Shown here piece by piece: positions 45,754-54,508 of a stretch of 64,000 nucleotides of DNA. The notes under the pieces are model-generated. The model was not told the DNA's origin. It did not search any database and worked only from the letters and a program-made list of their open reading frames with translations. Every line of letters starts with the position of its first letter. Within the stretch, counting starts at the first letter, position 1. Source of the stretch: UBA6168 sp039819485 (GTDB taxonomy: Bacteria; Bacteroidota; Bacteroidia; Chitinophagales; Saprospiraceae). A program made the translations under genes and the position numbers. The stretch lies in the NCBI GenBank assembly GCA_039819485.1, contig JBCBRY010000033.1:1-64000 (forward strand), given 5' to 3'.

Positions 45754-46276
45754 ACCTAAAGGGTTAACAAATTACAATCTTGTGTTTTAATTTAATGGAA
45801 TAGGAAAATAAGTAGCAGGAATCAGTTTGGGTTGGAAATAAAGCAGTGCAGCTGATTTGTTTTCATTTGATTTTAGATGTTACAGGGTCAAAAAATAGTT
45901 TTTTGTTTATCAAATACAAATGCAAGACGAGATAATCTCGCAAATTTCATACATAAGGACAAAGCTTAATTCAAAAAGGTTCCTTTAATGCTTCAAATAC
46001 AATTGGTAAAATAAAAAAAATTGCAGTAATTCGCATCTCTCACCCGAACGGAATCAGCAAACAGCAGGGTGTAGCAAAAAATAATATCGCCTATCTCATT
46101 AAAACAGATTAATATTTTGAATTGATTGTTGTCGATCATTGGAAATGATTCCGTATGTTGCCCCCGATTTATAGTTCCCAATTCCATCTTGAAAAGTTTT
46201 CTGCTAATTGTGTGCAATCCATTTGGATAAAATCTTTTTTTTTAAATTATTAAATATCATCTTAAACTCAATAATC
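45754..46276. other. 523-bp intergenic region before the TonB receptor
   Basis: AT-rich. It contains a perfect 13-bp palindrome CGAGATAATCTCG at 45928-45940 that could be an operator, though no promoter was found beside it. No TAnnTTTG match occurs close to the receptor start. The minus-strand frame at 45993-46217 does not look like a protein. Confidence 0.5.
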
Positions 46277-49126
46277 ATGAAGTTTCACATTTACTCTCGA
46301 ATATGCCTGATAATGTTTGTGTTATTTGGTATGTCAAGCGTGGTTATGTCCCAAAAAACTATTACCGGAAAGGTGTCAGATGATGGGGGACTACCCTTGA
46401 TTGGTGCCAATGTTCTTATCAAAGGTACTACGACCGGTACGGTCACTGATTTAGACGGCAGCTTTTCTATCAATGCTGATATGGATTTCCCGATCACACT
46501 CGAAGTTTCTTATACCGGTTTTTCAGACAAGGAAGTGACTGTTACAGATGGATCAGCCTTGAACATCGTTCTTGTGGAAGGTATACTGGTCGATCAGGTA
46601 GTTGTATCGGCTTCAAGAAAACGGGAAAAAGTGCAGGAGGCTCCAGCTTCTATTTCCGTTATTACAACCCGAAAACTGGCGACCAGCCCACAAGCGACTG
46701 ATCCGACCAGGAACCTGATCAATACTCCCGGAGTACAAATTCAACAACAATCTGCCAACCGTATCAATATCTCTATGCGGGGAGGTGCCGGACTGTTTGG
46801 AACCAGCGTATTGCCGATCATGGATTACCGGAACCTGGTAGGACCTGGGGTCGGGACTTTCCAGTCCGATCAATCAGGTATCAGTACAATTGACCTCGCC
46901 AGAATTGAAGTCGTAAGAGGACCAGGGTCTGCACTTTATGGCCCGGGTGTTACTCAGGGTGTGGTACACTTTATCACAAAAAACCCTATTGATTTTCCTG
47001 GCACTGCAGTAGAGGTAGTGGGAGGTGAACTGAATACTTTCGGAGCAACTGCCCGCCATGCCACCAAGGTCAGCGATAAATTCGGTTTTAAAATAAATGC
47101 TCATTACCGTCGTGGTAATGAATTTACCCTTGATCCAAACGACCCTGCTGATTCATTGCATATATCTTCTTTTACCACTACTGGGATCTCTCAGCCTGCC
47201 GTATCGGGTGGGGTGGTAGATATCACACAAGAGCCCAGAGAACTTATTTCCCAGGAAGATTTGGATGAAGATGGAGACGGCAACCCAATGGCGGACGACT
47301 GGTACAATTTTTCCGCTAACGCAACCCTCGAATTCAGGCCACAAGACGACCTGAGTATATTTGTGTCAGGTGGTTACAACGAAGCTTCTTCCGTTTTTTA
47401 CAATGAACAAGGAGAAGGTTTGGCACAGGCAACAGAGTGGTGGGGACAAGCAAGGGTTCAGAAAGGTGGCTTTTTTGCTCAGGTATTTGGTGTGACCAAT
47501 GATGGAGGAGACGAAGATAATCCTACCTTCCTCTACCAGACCGGCCTCCGTTCGCCGGTAGCACGTAATCAATTTGAAGGACAGGCTCAATACAATTTTG
47601 GGACGCCCAGCTTCCTGAATGCCGACTGGACGGCCGGTGTTGATTACCGTTTCGTCAACCAGGACACAGAAAACCTGGTGTACGGCAGAAATGAAGATGA
47701 TGATGACTTTTCAGTTGTAGGTGGTTATGTGCAGGGTAAGTTTGAACTGACCAGCAAGCTGGATTTGGTATTGGCCGGACGCTATGACCGATTCAACTTT
47801 ATCGACGACGGAGCATTTGCTCCAAGGGCAGCCCTGGTTTACAAGGTTGATCCTAAGCATACGTTCCGGGCTTCGTTCAACCGGGCCAACTCAACCGTTT
47901 CCAACTTGCAGTTGAACATTGACTTCCCACTCGCAGTACTTGCTCCGGACTTTGATATCTGGCTGTATGGAAATAAAACGACGCAGACGTTCAATGATCC
48001 ACAGACCACTTGGTTGATTTCACAACAAATCACCGGTTTCGATCAAATGCCATTGGCGGTACCTTACGGTGCAGTTGGCGGTGATGTGGCTGCTGGTATC
48101 TCTGCTGCCTTGTTGGCCGATCCAGCCACGGCTCCATTAGAACCACTTGTAAGTGGTATTTTGGCAGGTGTTGACCCTAACCAACTTGGATTGTTTTCGG
48201 GTGAACTTGGGCCTGGGTTCAACATTTTTGATGGTACTCCTTTAGGGCTGGTAGATGCCCCTATTTCAGAAATTGCCACAGATGATGTCTGGGAAATTGG
48301 CTACAAGGGATTGTTCAATGATAAGTTGGGTGTAACCTTTGACCTTTACCGGGTGACCCAGAAAAACAACTCACAGTTTACGGCTATTTCTCCCGCGTAC
48401 CGTTTGCAGGATTTGGATTTGATTGGTGGTGAATTAGGGAATGCTGTCGCCGCTCAGGTCGAAGCTCCTTTTATCGGTGGTCTGGTTGCAAATGGTTTCC
48501 CTCAGGAAGTTGCTGAACAACAATGGGCAGCGTTTGCTCCACTGCTGATCGGTGCCTATGCCGCTGGTGGTCAAGGATTTGCCGACGCAATTGATCCGTT
48601 ACCGTTCCACGCTACCACACCAACCGACCAGGTGCCTGACAATGGCATTTCTCACCTTTCGGCTGGTTACCGTACTTTTGACGAGCGTAGCTTCTGGGGA
48701 ATTGATTTGGGGCTGGAGTATTATTTCTCCAATGACTTTTCTGCGTTCTTCAACTACTCCTGGGTGAGTGATACTGAATTTACCCAGAATGTAGTGGGCA
48801 TCGAAGGAGTCTCACTGCCATCTTACTTGAACATTCCGAAAAATAAATTCCGTCTCGGTGTAAACTATACACCTGAAAAAGGTATCCGTGGAAATATCTC
48901 TTTCCAGCATGATGAGTCTTATTTCTCTGCCTCTGGTGATTTTGCCGGTAACACAGAAGAAAGAAACCTCGTGGATGCAGCAGTTGGTTATTCATTTGGC
49001 AACGGACTGTCGATCGACGTATCGGCTCAGAACGTGCTTGATAACGAATACCGTTATCTGCCAAACATGCCAAAAATTGGCAGAAGAACCCTTGGAAGAT
49101 TGACTTATACCTTTGGTGCAAAATAA
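46277..49126 (+). CDS. TonB-dependent outer membrane receptor
   Basis: Energy-coupled outer-membrane importer, 949 residues from the start at 46277 (MKFHIYSRICLIMFVLFGMS, signal peptide to about residue 25). A CarboxypepD_reg-like domain (about 27-115; TITGKVSDDGGLPLIGANVL) precedes the plug (about 130-240; NINSMRG-type INISMRGGAG, RIEVVRGPGSALYGPGV) and a 22-strand-type barrel ending in NVLDNEYRYLPNMPKIGRRT and a terminal aromatic TYTFGAK. No SusD partner follows, so it is not a classic polysaccharide locus; iron, vitamin or peptide uptake is possible. An upstream in-frame start at 46208 is less likely. Confidence 0.93.
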   Translation: MKFHIYSRICLIMFVLFGMSSVVMSQKTITGKVSDDGGLPLIGANVLIKGTTTGTVTDLDGSFSINADMDFPITLEVSYTGFSDKEVTVTDGSALNIVLVEGILVDQVVVSASRKREKVQEAPASISVITTRKLATSPQATDPTRNLINTPGVQIQQQSANRINISMRGGAGLFGTSVLPIMDYRNLVGPGVGTFQSDQSGISTIDLARIEVVRGPGSALYGPGVTQGVVHFITKNPIDFPGTAVEVVGGELNTFGATARHATKVSDKFGFKINAHYRRGNEFTLDPNDPADSLHISSFTTTGISQPAVSGGVVDITQEPRELISQEDLDEDGDGNPMADDWYNFSANATLEFRPQDDLSIFVSGGYNEASSVFYNEQGEGLAQATEWWGQARVQKGGFFAQVFGVTNDGGDEDNPTFLYQTGLRSPVARNQFEGQAQYNFGTPSFLNADWTAGVDYRFVNQDTENLVYGRNEDDDDFSVVGGYVQGKFELTSKLDLVLAGRYDRFNFIDDGAFAPRAALVYKVDPKHTFRASFNRANSTVSNLQLNIDFPLAVLAPDFDIWLYGNKTTQTFNDPQTTWLISQQITGFDQMPLAVPYGAVGGDVAAGISAALLADPATAPLEPLVSGILAGVDPNQLGLFSGELGPGFNIFDGTPLGLVDAPISEIATDDVWEIGYKGLFNDKLGVTFDLYRVTQKNNSQFTAISPAYRLQDLDLIGGELGNAVAAQVEAPFIGGLVANGFPQEVAEQQWAAFAPLLIGAYAAGGQGFADAIDPLPFHATTPTDQVPDNGISHLSAGYRTFDERSFWGIDLGLEYYFSNDFSAFFNYSWVSDTEFTQNVVGIEGVSLPSYLNIPKNKFRLGVNYTPEKGIRGNISFQHDESYFSASGDFAGNTEERNLVDAAVGYSFGNGLSIDVSAQNVLDNEYRYLPNMPKIGRRTLGRLTYTFGAK

Positions 49127-49165
49127 TGCACTGTGATAATACTTCTTTGATTTTTTATATGACCT

Positions 49166-49194
49166 GAGAGGCCTTCCCAATGGGAGGGCCTCTC
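49166..49194 (+). terminator. Hairpin after the TonB receptor
   Basis: A 13-bp stem (GAGAGGCCTTCCC / GGGAGGGCCTCTC, one G-U) with a 3-nt loop, 39 bp after the stop codon. The following bases are not T-rich, so it may be a processing or Rho-assisted end rather than a standard terminator. Confidence 0.55.
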
Positions 49195-49199
49195 CCATA

Positions 49200-49229
49200 T
49201 TTGGGGTAACCTGAAATCCGTTATATTTG
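49200..49229 (+). promoter_or_regulatory. Promoter upstream of the 49404 gene
   Basis: TTTG (49200-49203), 18 nt, TAtaTTTG (49222-49229). With the start near 49236 the whole first copy of the 117-bp duplicated element lies in the transcribed leader of the next gene. Confidence 0.65.
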
Positions 49230-49251
49230 TCTTGTTAAAATTCCGAAATTA

Positions 49252-49368
49252 AGTGCTTGGACATAAATAAGGAGCGCTAAAAATGACACTTTTATTTTGA
49301 CAAATGTTTGATTTCATGGCCTCCAAGCTCTTTTTCAGGCAAAGGAAAAGTGTCATTTTTTTTGACCA
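49252..49368 (+). repeat. Duplicated 117-bp leader element, copy 1
   Basis: Gap-free match to 50261-50377 at 105 of 117 positions. It holds a perfect 15-bp inverted repeat: AAAAATGACACTTTT (49279-49293) and AAAAGTGTCATTTTT (49346-49360), separated by 52 nt, with T8 at the right end. It lies in the leader of the 49404 gene. Could be a regulatory RNA leader, a terminator/attenuator, or a small mobile repeat (no target-site duplication seen). Confidence 0.85.
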
Positions 49369-49403
49369 TCAGCTTACTTTTAACCTGCTTTTTTTATTTG
49401 ACA

Positions 49404-50180
49404 ATGCCCAATCCATACGACGATATTTTCGGTGAAAAAAACAACTCCAATGACCCAGTGGAACCAACCGGGCAAGAATTTCATATGCCGGAGGATGACT
49501 ACCCGGAAAATGAAAAAGAACCACTCGATGAAATTCTTGATTTAATTAGTGTTTTTCAAAATAAAGCTGAAAGCTTTTCTGAATTGTTGACGCATACACG
49601 GGCAGTGGATCATAAAGTTGAAAATAAATTATTGGGGACTTTTATTGTTTTGGACGATCCCCACGACCAGGGAAATTTATATGGTGAGCGAGCTTATTAC
49701 GGGAAATTGGAAAAAAATTTTCACCAGATCATTAACCCCATGAAAGAGCTGGCCGAAATACATATCAAGACCTGCAAACAATTTAACCTGCATATTGATG
49801 AAAATTATTATTCCTTTGATAAAGAAGATGCTCAGGTAAAGTCGGAAATAAATGATGCAGTGGATGGAATTAATTTACAACGGAAAATATTGGGCGATGC
49901 AGCAGAGGATTTATCAATTCTGACCGAAGCAATGGAGCAAACCGAAAAACGATTTAAAAGATATATTGACGCTGGTGGGAAAAATAATATTTCTGCATCT
50001 GAAGTGGCGATCATGACGCGCAAGCGGCAGGCCCTGACCAGTGGTATCAAACATCAATTTGACTATACTTTATTTAAAATTAATTTATTGGACAAAGCGG
50101 CCATCTCACTTGGTTTTCTCATGAAAGAAACTTCGACCCAATATTTTCAGAAACTTTCAAAGGCGTTCGATTTAAAATAA
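49404..50180 (+). CDS. Hypothetical coiled-coil-like protein (258 aa)
   Basis: Start at 49404 (MPNPYDDIFGEKNNSND); the earlier in-frame TTG at 49308 would translate the non-coding repeat element. The N-terminus is acidic and probably disordered (PVEPTGQEFHMPEDDYPENE), and the rest is predicted helical with heptad-like spacing (ILDLISVFQNKAESFSELLT; AAEDLSILTEAMEQTEKRFK). No signal peptide or membrane segment, so it is likely cytoplasmic. I recognise no family. It has its own promoter and lies upstream of the 50519 gene with a second copy of the repeat between them. Confidence 0.8.
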   Translation: MPNPYDDIFGEKNNSNDPVEPTGQEFHMPEDDYPENEKEPLDEILDLISVFQNKAESFSELLTHTRAVDHKVENKLLGTFIVLDDPHDQGNLYGERAYYGKLEKNFHQIINPMKELAEIHIKTCKQFNLHIDENYYSFDKEDAQVKSEINDAVDGINLQRKILGDAAEDLSILTEAMEQTEKRFKRYIDAGGKNNISASEVAIMTRKRQALTSGIKHQFDYTLFKINLLDKAAISLGFLMKETSTQYFQKLSKAFDLK

Positions 50181-50518
50181 AAATACTTTCCTGAATTTTT
50201 CCATTGCGTTAAAAGTGGTGACATTAACTTTTGTTGATTTTTTAGATGTAATTATAAATCAGTGCTTGGACAAAAATAAGGGGCACTAAAAATGATACTT
50301 TTATTTGGACAAATGTTTGATTTCCAAGTCTCAAAACTCTTTTTCAGGTAAAGGAAAAGTGTCATTTTTTTTGACCACCTGTTACCTCTTTAATTTATAA
50401 CCTTAAAGGTTGAATAAAAATTATTATTGACCATCCACTTGTTTTTATAATGTTAAAATGTTCCTGTTAAAGCAGCAGAAAAAACACTTGCACGATTTAT
50501 TAAAAAGATCGCTCGGTT
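50181..50518. other. 338-bp spacer containing repeat copy 2
   Basis: AT-rich spacer between two plus-strand genes. Its main content is the second copy of the 117-bp element (50261-50377). The overlapping 60-codon frame at 50458-50640 is a shadow of the next gene. No clear TAnnTTTG promoter was found. Confidence 0.6.
50261..50377 (+). repeat. Duplicated 117-bp leader element, copy 2
   Basis: Second copy of the element at 49252-49368. The inverted repeat is kept with one changed base pair (AAAAATGATACTTTT / AAAAGTGTCATTTTT), which still pairs as G-U in RNA. The divergence is concentrated in the loop (50321-50336), while the stem arms and the first 10 nt (AGTGCTTGGA) are kept. This pattern suggests the hairpin is under selection. 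Confidence 0.85.
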
Positions 50519-51247
50519 ATGAAAAATATGTTTTTAATTATCGCGCTGCTGATTTTTCCTGTTTTATTAAAAAGCCAAACCGGCCGCGAATTTCAGCGGT
50601 CGTTCCTGAACATAAAATGGACACCTACCGCGTTATTTAATCCAAGTACACCCGTGCTGCTCACCGGTGTGGAAGTATGGCTTTCAGAAAAAATAAATGT
50701 ACAGGTCGAATATGGCCACAAAGCCACCTTTTTAATCAAAAATCATTTTAATCAAAACAAAGAAAATTGGTATTACCAGAAATTTAAATTTGGTTTTCGG
50801 TACCATTATTTCCCCGGTCTGATCCGAAACAGTTGGTGGTTGTTGGGCCGCCGGAGTATTTTACCGGCTGACCGACGAAGTTTTATAGGTTTGGATTTTA
50901 TTCACTTCCCACAATCTTACAGGAGTTATGATGACCGGGTATGGCTCGAGGACGGGCGGTCTTTCCAGTATCCATTGGCGGATGTCCGAAAAGACGCAGC
51001 TGTCCTTACCCTTGTTTTTGGCAGCCAAATGCGATTGGGAAAACAATTTTTTTGGGAAGTGTACACCGGGTTCGGAATGAAGTTCCTAAACATGCGCCAT
51101 GATTTTGACCAGGCCCGATCCATCCTCATGGGGCCAGGTTCCGGACTTTCGTTGAGCGGTTTGTCTTTCGAAAAACATGAAGGTAAAAACATTGTCCCCT
51201 TTATTGACCTGGGAATAAAAGTCGGTTTTGAGGTGTTGCACAAGTAA
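50519..51247 (+). CDS. Exported beta-barrel-like protein, unknown
   Basis: 242 residues with a signal peptide (MKNMFLIIALLIFPVLLKSQ) and a body of alternating polar and aromatic strands (INVQVEYGHKATF, YYQKFKFGFRYHYFPG, FFWEVYTGFGMKFL, FIDLGIKVGFEVLHK), typical of small outer-membrane barrels. The last residues do not end in a classical aromatic. Resembles the DUF3575-like small barrels of Bacteroidota in style, but I cannot assign it. Preceded by repeat copy 2 by 141 bp, followed by a porin gene. Confidence 0.82.
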   Translation: MKNMFLIIALLIFPVLLKSQTGREFQRSFLNIKWTPTALFNPSTPVLLTGVEVWLSEKINVQVEYGHKATFLIKNHFNQNKENWYYQKFKFGFRYHYFPGLIRNSWWLLGRRSILPADRRSFIGLDFIHFPQSYRSYDDRVWLEDGRSFQYPLADVRKDAAVLTLVFGSQMRLGKQFFWEVYTGFGMKFLNMRHDFDQARSILMGPGSGLSLSGLSFEKHEGKNIVPFIDLGIKVGFEVLHK

Positions 51248-51393
51248 TGGCTTCTTGCAACGCTAAATCAGGCGGCAAGTACAATTTATTGGCGTACTGC
51301 TTTCGGTTTGCGCCAGCATCGAACCTGCGAAAATCGAACGAGTGATCCGTCCAAAGAGAAAAACCCCTAATTATCCAACTTACCCGTTAATTA

Positions 51394-51426
51394 TTGGTAA
51401 ATGAAGGTCGGCTATGATTAAGTTTG
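51394..51426 (+). promoter_or_regulatory. Promoter of the porin gene
   Basis: TTGG (51394-51397), 21 nt, TAagTTTG (51419-51426). The expected transcript start is about 30 nt before the ATG at 51465. Confidence 0.65.
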
Positions 51427-51464
51427 CCGTTAACTGAAAGCCTGTTCAACGGCCAACGACTGAA

Positions 51465-53786
51465 ATGAAATTTTACCGCCATTTATTCCTGTTTTCAATT
51501 TTGGTATTTGCCATGCCGGCATTTGCCCAGCTGGGCGGTGGTGGATTGGGAGGTTTAGGGAACATCGGGCAAGGGGGCAGTCGGGGTGGAGGCGGCCTGG
51601 GACAATTGACGCTGGACACCTCCGATATCTTTTATTTTTATGCGGACAATCCCAACCAGATCTTTCCTTTTGAAGACAGCCTGTTGAGTAATTTTCAGCA
51701 GTATGATCCCATTCGCCTGCAACCCTATGACTACGCCAGCCTGGGCAATTTGGGGTCAGCTCACTATCCGTTGTTTTACCAACCTGATTTTCGCCAGGGT
51801 TTCGATGTCGGCCTGCACCAGTTCGATCTGTACCAGATGAAAACGTCGGACGTGCGTTTTTATAAAATCGAACAGGCCTACACACAGGCGGGCTACTCCC
51901 AGGGGCAGACTCAGGCCGATGCTTACACCAATGTCCGCTTTAGTCGCAATTTTGCCAATGGCCTCAATTTTTCCATCGAATACCGGCGGATCGACAACCA
52001 GGGGGCATATGACAACCAACGGGCCGACAATACAGATGTAGCGGTCGGTTTTTGGTACCATAACAAATATGATACGTACGATGGGTTTTTCACTTTCGTC
52101 AACAATGCGATTGAGCAAGAGGACAACGGGGGGATCACCAACGGCGCCGACACGGTATACGATGACGCTTTCCGCCTGGATGTCAACCTGCTTAACTCCG
52201 GCTCCCGCTATGCCAACCGGGAATACGCTTACACACAATATTTTTATTTGAATAAAATTTTCAATACGGAAAATGTGAAGCGCCGGGCCGATCAACGGAA
52301 GGCCAAAAAAGAAAGAAAGGAAAAGCGAAAAGAAGAAAAACGGCTGGCCAAATTGATGGCCAAAGATTCGACCTTGAGGGACTCTTTATCAAAAGACTCG
52401 ACCGTGCAGCTTCCTGACTCCCTCCTACAGGCGGATTCGCTAAAACTGGAACCTCCGGCAGATTCTCTTTCGCAAGCGCCCGGAGAACGACCGAAAACGG
52501 GTGGTAAAAACAATGGTCCGCCAGGGCGTGACCCAACTGCACTCAACAAAAACAAACCGGGAGGAGGACCACCTCCTTACAGCAGGCCACCTTCAAGCCC
52601 CCCTCCAATCGGTTCTCAGGGAGGGCGTTCATCCCCGGCCCTGGAAGTGCAGGAAGGACGGTTTTTTACCCTTTACCACCAGATTGCCTGGCGGACGGAC
52701 AGTTACAAGTTTTCGGCATTGGCGTCCGATTCCAGCTATTTCGACCAGTTTTGGGTGGACGACCGCGGGTTGCGCCATTTTCTGGAAACCAAAAAATTGC
52801 AGAACACCATTAAGCTGCAAACTTTTAAGCTCCGCAAATCTGAACCCGATTCTACTGGCCGGGCATTGCCGGCTGAAAGCGACCTGTTGGAGGTTGGGCT
52901 GGTGCATTCGCTGCATCTGATCGACCAGGAGCCGCTGGCGAGAGACCGGCTGAACAATTTGTTCCTGACTGGGAAATTCAATTTTTCACCGAACGACCGC
53001 ATCCGCATCAATTCATACGCACATTTGGGGATTGGTGCCAATGCTGGTGATTTCAGACTCAGCGGTGAACTATTTTTGAGCCTGAAAAAAATCGGCATCC
53101 TGAAGATTGAGGCAGTAAATCAATTGTCCACCCCGTCATTGGTGCCGCGGCAGTTTTATATTTCGGAGCAGCAGTTTTGGCAAAATGATTTTGGTAAAAC
53201 CTTGCAGACGAGCCTCAAAGCGACCTATTCGCTTCCGAAAATTGACGTTGCGCTTGTCGGTGAATCCCATCTGGTGAACAACCTCGTCTATTTTGATACG
53301 GAAGGATTGGCGCAGCAGGATGGCGGTGCGATCAGTGTTTTGCAACTGTCCGTTCTGAAAAATTTCCATGCCGGACCTTTTCACCTGGAAAATTGGCTGG
53401 GGATTCAGCAAAGTACCTCCAGCCGTCTGCGTTTGCCGACTTATTATTCCCGGCACAGCTTGTACTGGGAAGGCCGGATCTTCAAAAAAGTGATGCTCAC
53501 CAGATTGGGCTTTGATGCCCGTCTGTTTTCGGGCTTTACACCTTACAACTACCAACCGCTCACCGGCCAGTTCTTTTTACAGAATGAACAAGACCTCACT
53601 TTTACACCACTTATCGACGGCTTCCTCAATTTCAAAGTGAAGACCTTCCGGTTTTTTATCAAGGTCGAAAACGTCCTGCCACTGCTGACCGAGCGCTATT
53701 ATTACCAGGCAGCGAGTTATCCATTGCCTTTTCATTTTAATGACGGTGGGCTGCGCATCGGGATTAATTGGCGACTGGTGGATTGA
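51465..53786 (+). CDS. Putative porin (Porin_10-like) with disordered insert
   Basis: 773-residue outer-membrane protein. Signal peptide to Ala 21 (LVFAMPAFA), then a Gly-rich mature N-terminus (22-47) and barrel strands from about 50 (DTSDIFYFYADN, FSIEYRRIDNQGAYDNQRAD). The family is the putative-porin group of Bacteroidota. Residues about 270-396 form an unusual insertion: first Lys/Glu-rich (KERKEKRKEEKR), then Ser/Asp/Leu-rich, then Pro/Gly-rich (GGGPPPYSRPPSSPPP). The barrel resumes with FFTLYHQIAWRTDSYKF. The C-terminus is GGLRIGINWRLVD. Function as a diffusion pore is inferred from the family; the insert probably sits at a turn. Confidence 0.87.
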   Translation: MKFYRHLFLFSILVFAMPAFAQLGGGGLGGLGNIGQGGSRGGGGLGQLTLDTSDIFYFYADNPNQIFPFEDSLLSNFQQYDPIRLQPYDYASLGNLGSAHYPLFYQPDFRQGFDVGLHQFDLYQMKTSDVRFYKIEQAYTQAGYSQGQTQADAYTNVRFSRNFANGLNFSIEYRRIDNQGAYDNQRADNTDVAVGFWYHNKYDTYDGFFTFVNNAIEQEDNGGITNGADTVYDDAFRLDVNLLNSGSRYANREYAYTQYFYLNKIFNTENVKRRADQRKAKKERKEKRKEEKRLAKLMAKDSTLRDSLSKDSTVQLPDSLLQADSLKLEPPADSLSQAPGERPKTGGKNNGPPGRDPTALNKNKPGGGPPPYSRPPSSPPPIGSQGGRSSPALEVQEGRFFTLYHQIAWRTDSYKFSALASDSSYFDQFWVDDRGLRHFLETKKLQNTIKLQTFKLRKSEPDSTGRALPAESDLLEVGLVHSLHLIDQEPLARDRLNNLFLTGKFNFSPNDRIRINSYAHLGIGANAGDFRLSGELFLSLKKIGILKIEAVNQLSTPSLVPRQFYISEQQFWQNDFGKTLQTSLKATYSLPKIDVALVGESHLVNNLVYFDTEGLAQQDGGAISVLQLSVLKNFHAGPFHLENWLGIQQSTSSRLRLPTYYSRHSLYWEGRIFKKVMLTRLGFDARLFSGFTPYNYQPLTGQFFLQNEQDLTFTPLIDGFLNFKVKTFRFFIKVENVLPLLTERYYYQAASYPLPFHFNDGGLRIGINWRLVD

Positions 53787-53978
53787 AAATTTCCCTTTGC
53801 AATACTCGGTCAGGCATTTTGAACTTATGGCCAGATAAGCTCCGCTGCCAAACCTACCTGCGGGCAATGGTTTCTGTACTAAGTTAGCAGGTAAATGTAC
53901 TGATTTGCCAACATCAGGGCTGGGTATAAGTTTGCGAATCACAGATAAAATGAAAGGCAAAGAAAGTTTCCGGATAGA

Positions 53979-54311
53979 TTACCGTTTGGAACGACAGCCA
54001 CAACCACAATGCGTTTCGCATTCGTGTAACGTGTCGAAAGGAACAGTACCTCCACATCCTCCCCAGATGAATTGTTTGCACTTTCCTTCATTTTGGTCAT
54101 AAAAATATTTAGGAAAGTAGGCAAGGCAAAGGCCCGGGTTTGGAGCTAAGGAACATCTGTTGATGGCAAAATCAGTTGCTGTTTTCTGAGAAGGGTAAAT
54201 AGCTGCGGGAGTTGCTGTTTGATTTGGTTGTGACTGCTTGCCCAGTGTCTGAAAAGGTAAATACTTCATATCGGAAAGTTGTTTTACAGAAGCTGTTTTA
54301 AACAATTTCAT
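53979..54311 (-). CDS. Small protein with a Kunitz (BPTI-type) domain
   Basis: 110 residues, no signal peptide. N-terminal ~50 residues are polar; the Kunitz domain follows at 53-102. Cysteines 53, 62, 78, 86, 98, 102 match the BPTI pattern: spacings of 8, 15, 7, 11 and 3 residues against 8, 15, 7, 12 and 3 in bovine BPTI. GKCKQFIWGGCGG matches the core. The residue after the second Cys, the P1 site, is Leu 63, which in known Kunitz inhibitors suits chymotrypsin/elastase-like or other hydrophobic-P1 proteases, not trypsin. Two more Cys (104, 106) lie at the C-terminus. Kunitz domains are rare in bacteria. Last gene of the minus-strand group behind the subtilase. A start at 54269 is possible. 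Confidence 0.85.
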   Translation of the reverse strand: MKLFKTASVKQLSDMKYLPFQTLGKQSQPNQTATPAAIYPSQKTATDFAINRCSLAPNPGLCLAYFPKYFYDQNEGKCKQFIWGGCGGTVPFDTLHECETHCGCGCRSKR

Positions 54312-54387
54312 TAAGAAAAAGACGCTGTAAATACAGGTTTGATGGCCAATAAAACCGCTATTGAAATTAAAGTTAATGGCTGAAAAA

Positions 54388-54442
54388 GGAGGTGTGTCGG
54401 GTTATTTTCAAACAGCGTTATTGAATAATGCAGCACACCTCC
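54388..54442 (-). other. Inverted repeat between the Cys-rich gene and the Kunitz gene
   Basis: GGAGGTGTG (54388-54396) pairs with CACACCTCC (54434-54442), 37-nt loop, in the 197-bp spacer. No T tract on the minus strand. It could reduce or process transcription into the Kunitz gene. Confidence 0.4.
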
Positions 54443-54508
54443 AGAAGAAAATTAGTTCACTGGCCTGAAAACAGAGCTGGCGACCAGCGATGATGATCTT
54501 CTAAAAAG

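Noticed and set aside
45993..46217. 74-codon frame on the minus strand
   Set aside because: Biased to residues encoded by AT-rich DNA, no recognised motif, and lies in the receptor leader.
53905..54102. 65-codon plus-strand frame over the Kunitz gene
   Set aside because: Antisense to a gene with an exact six-Cys Kunitz pattern; no support of its own.
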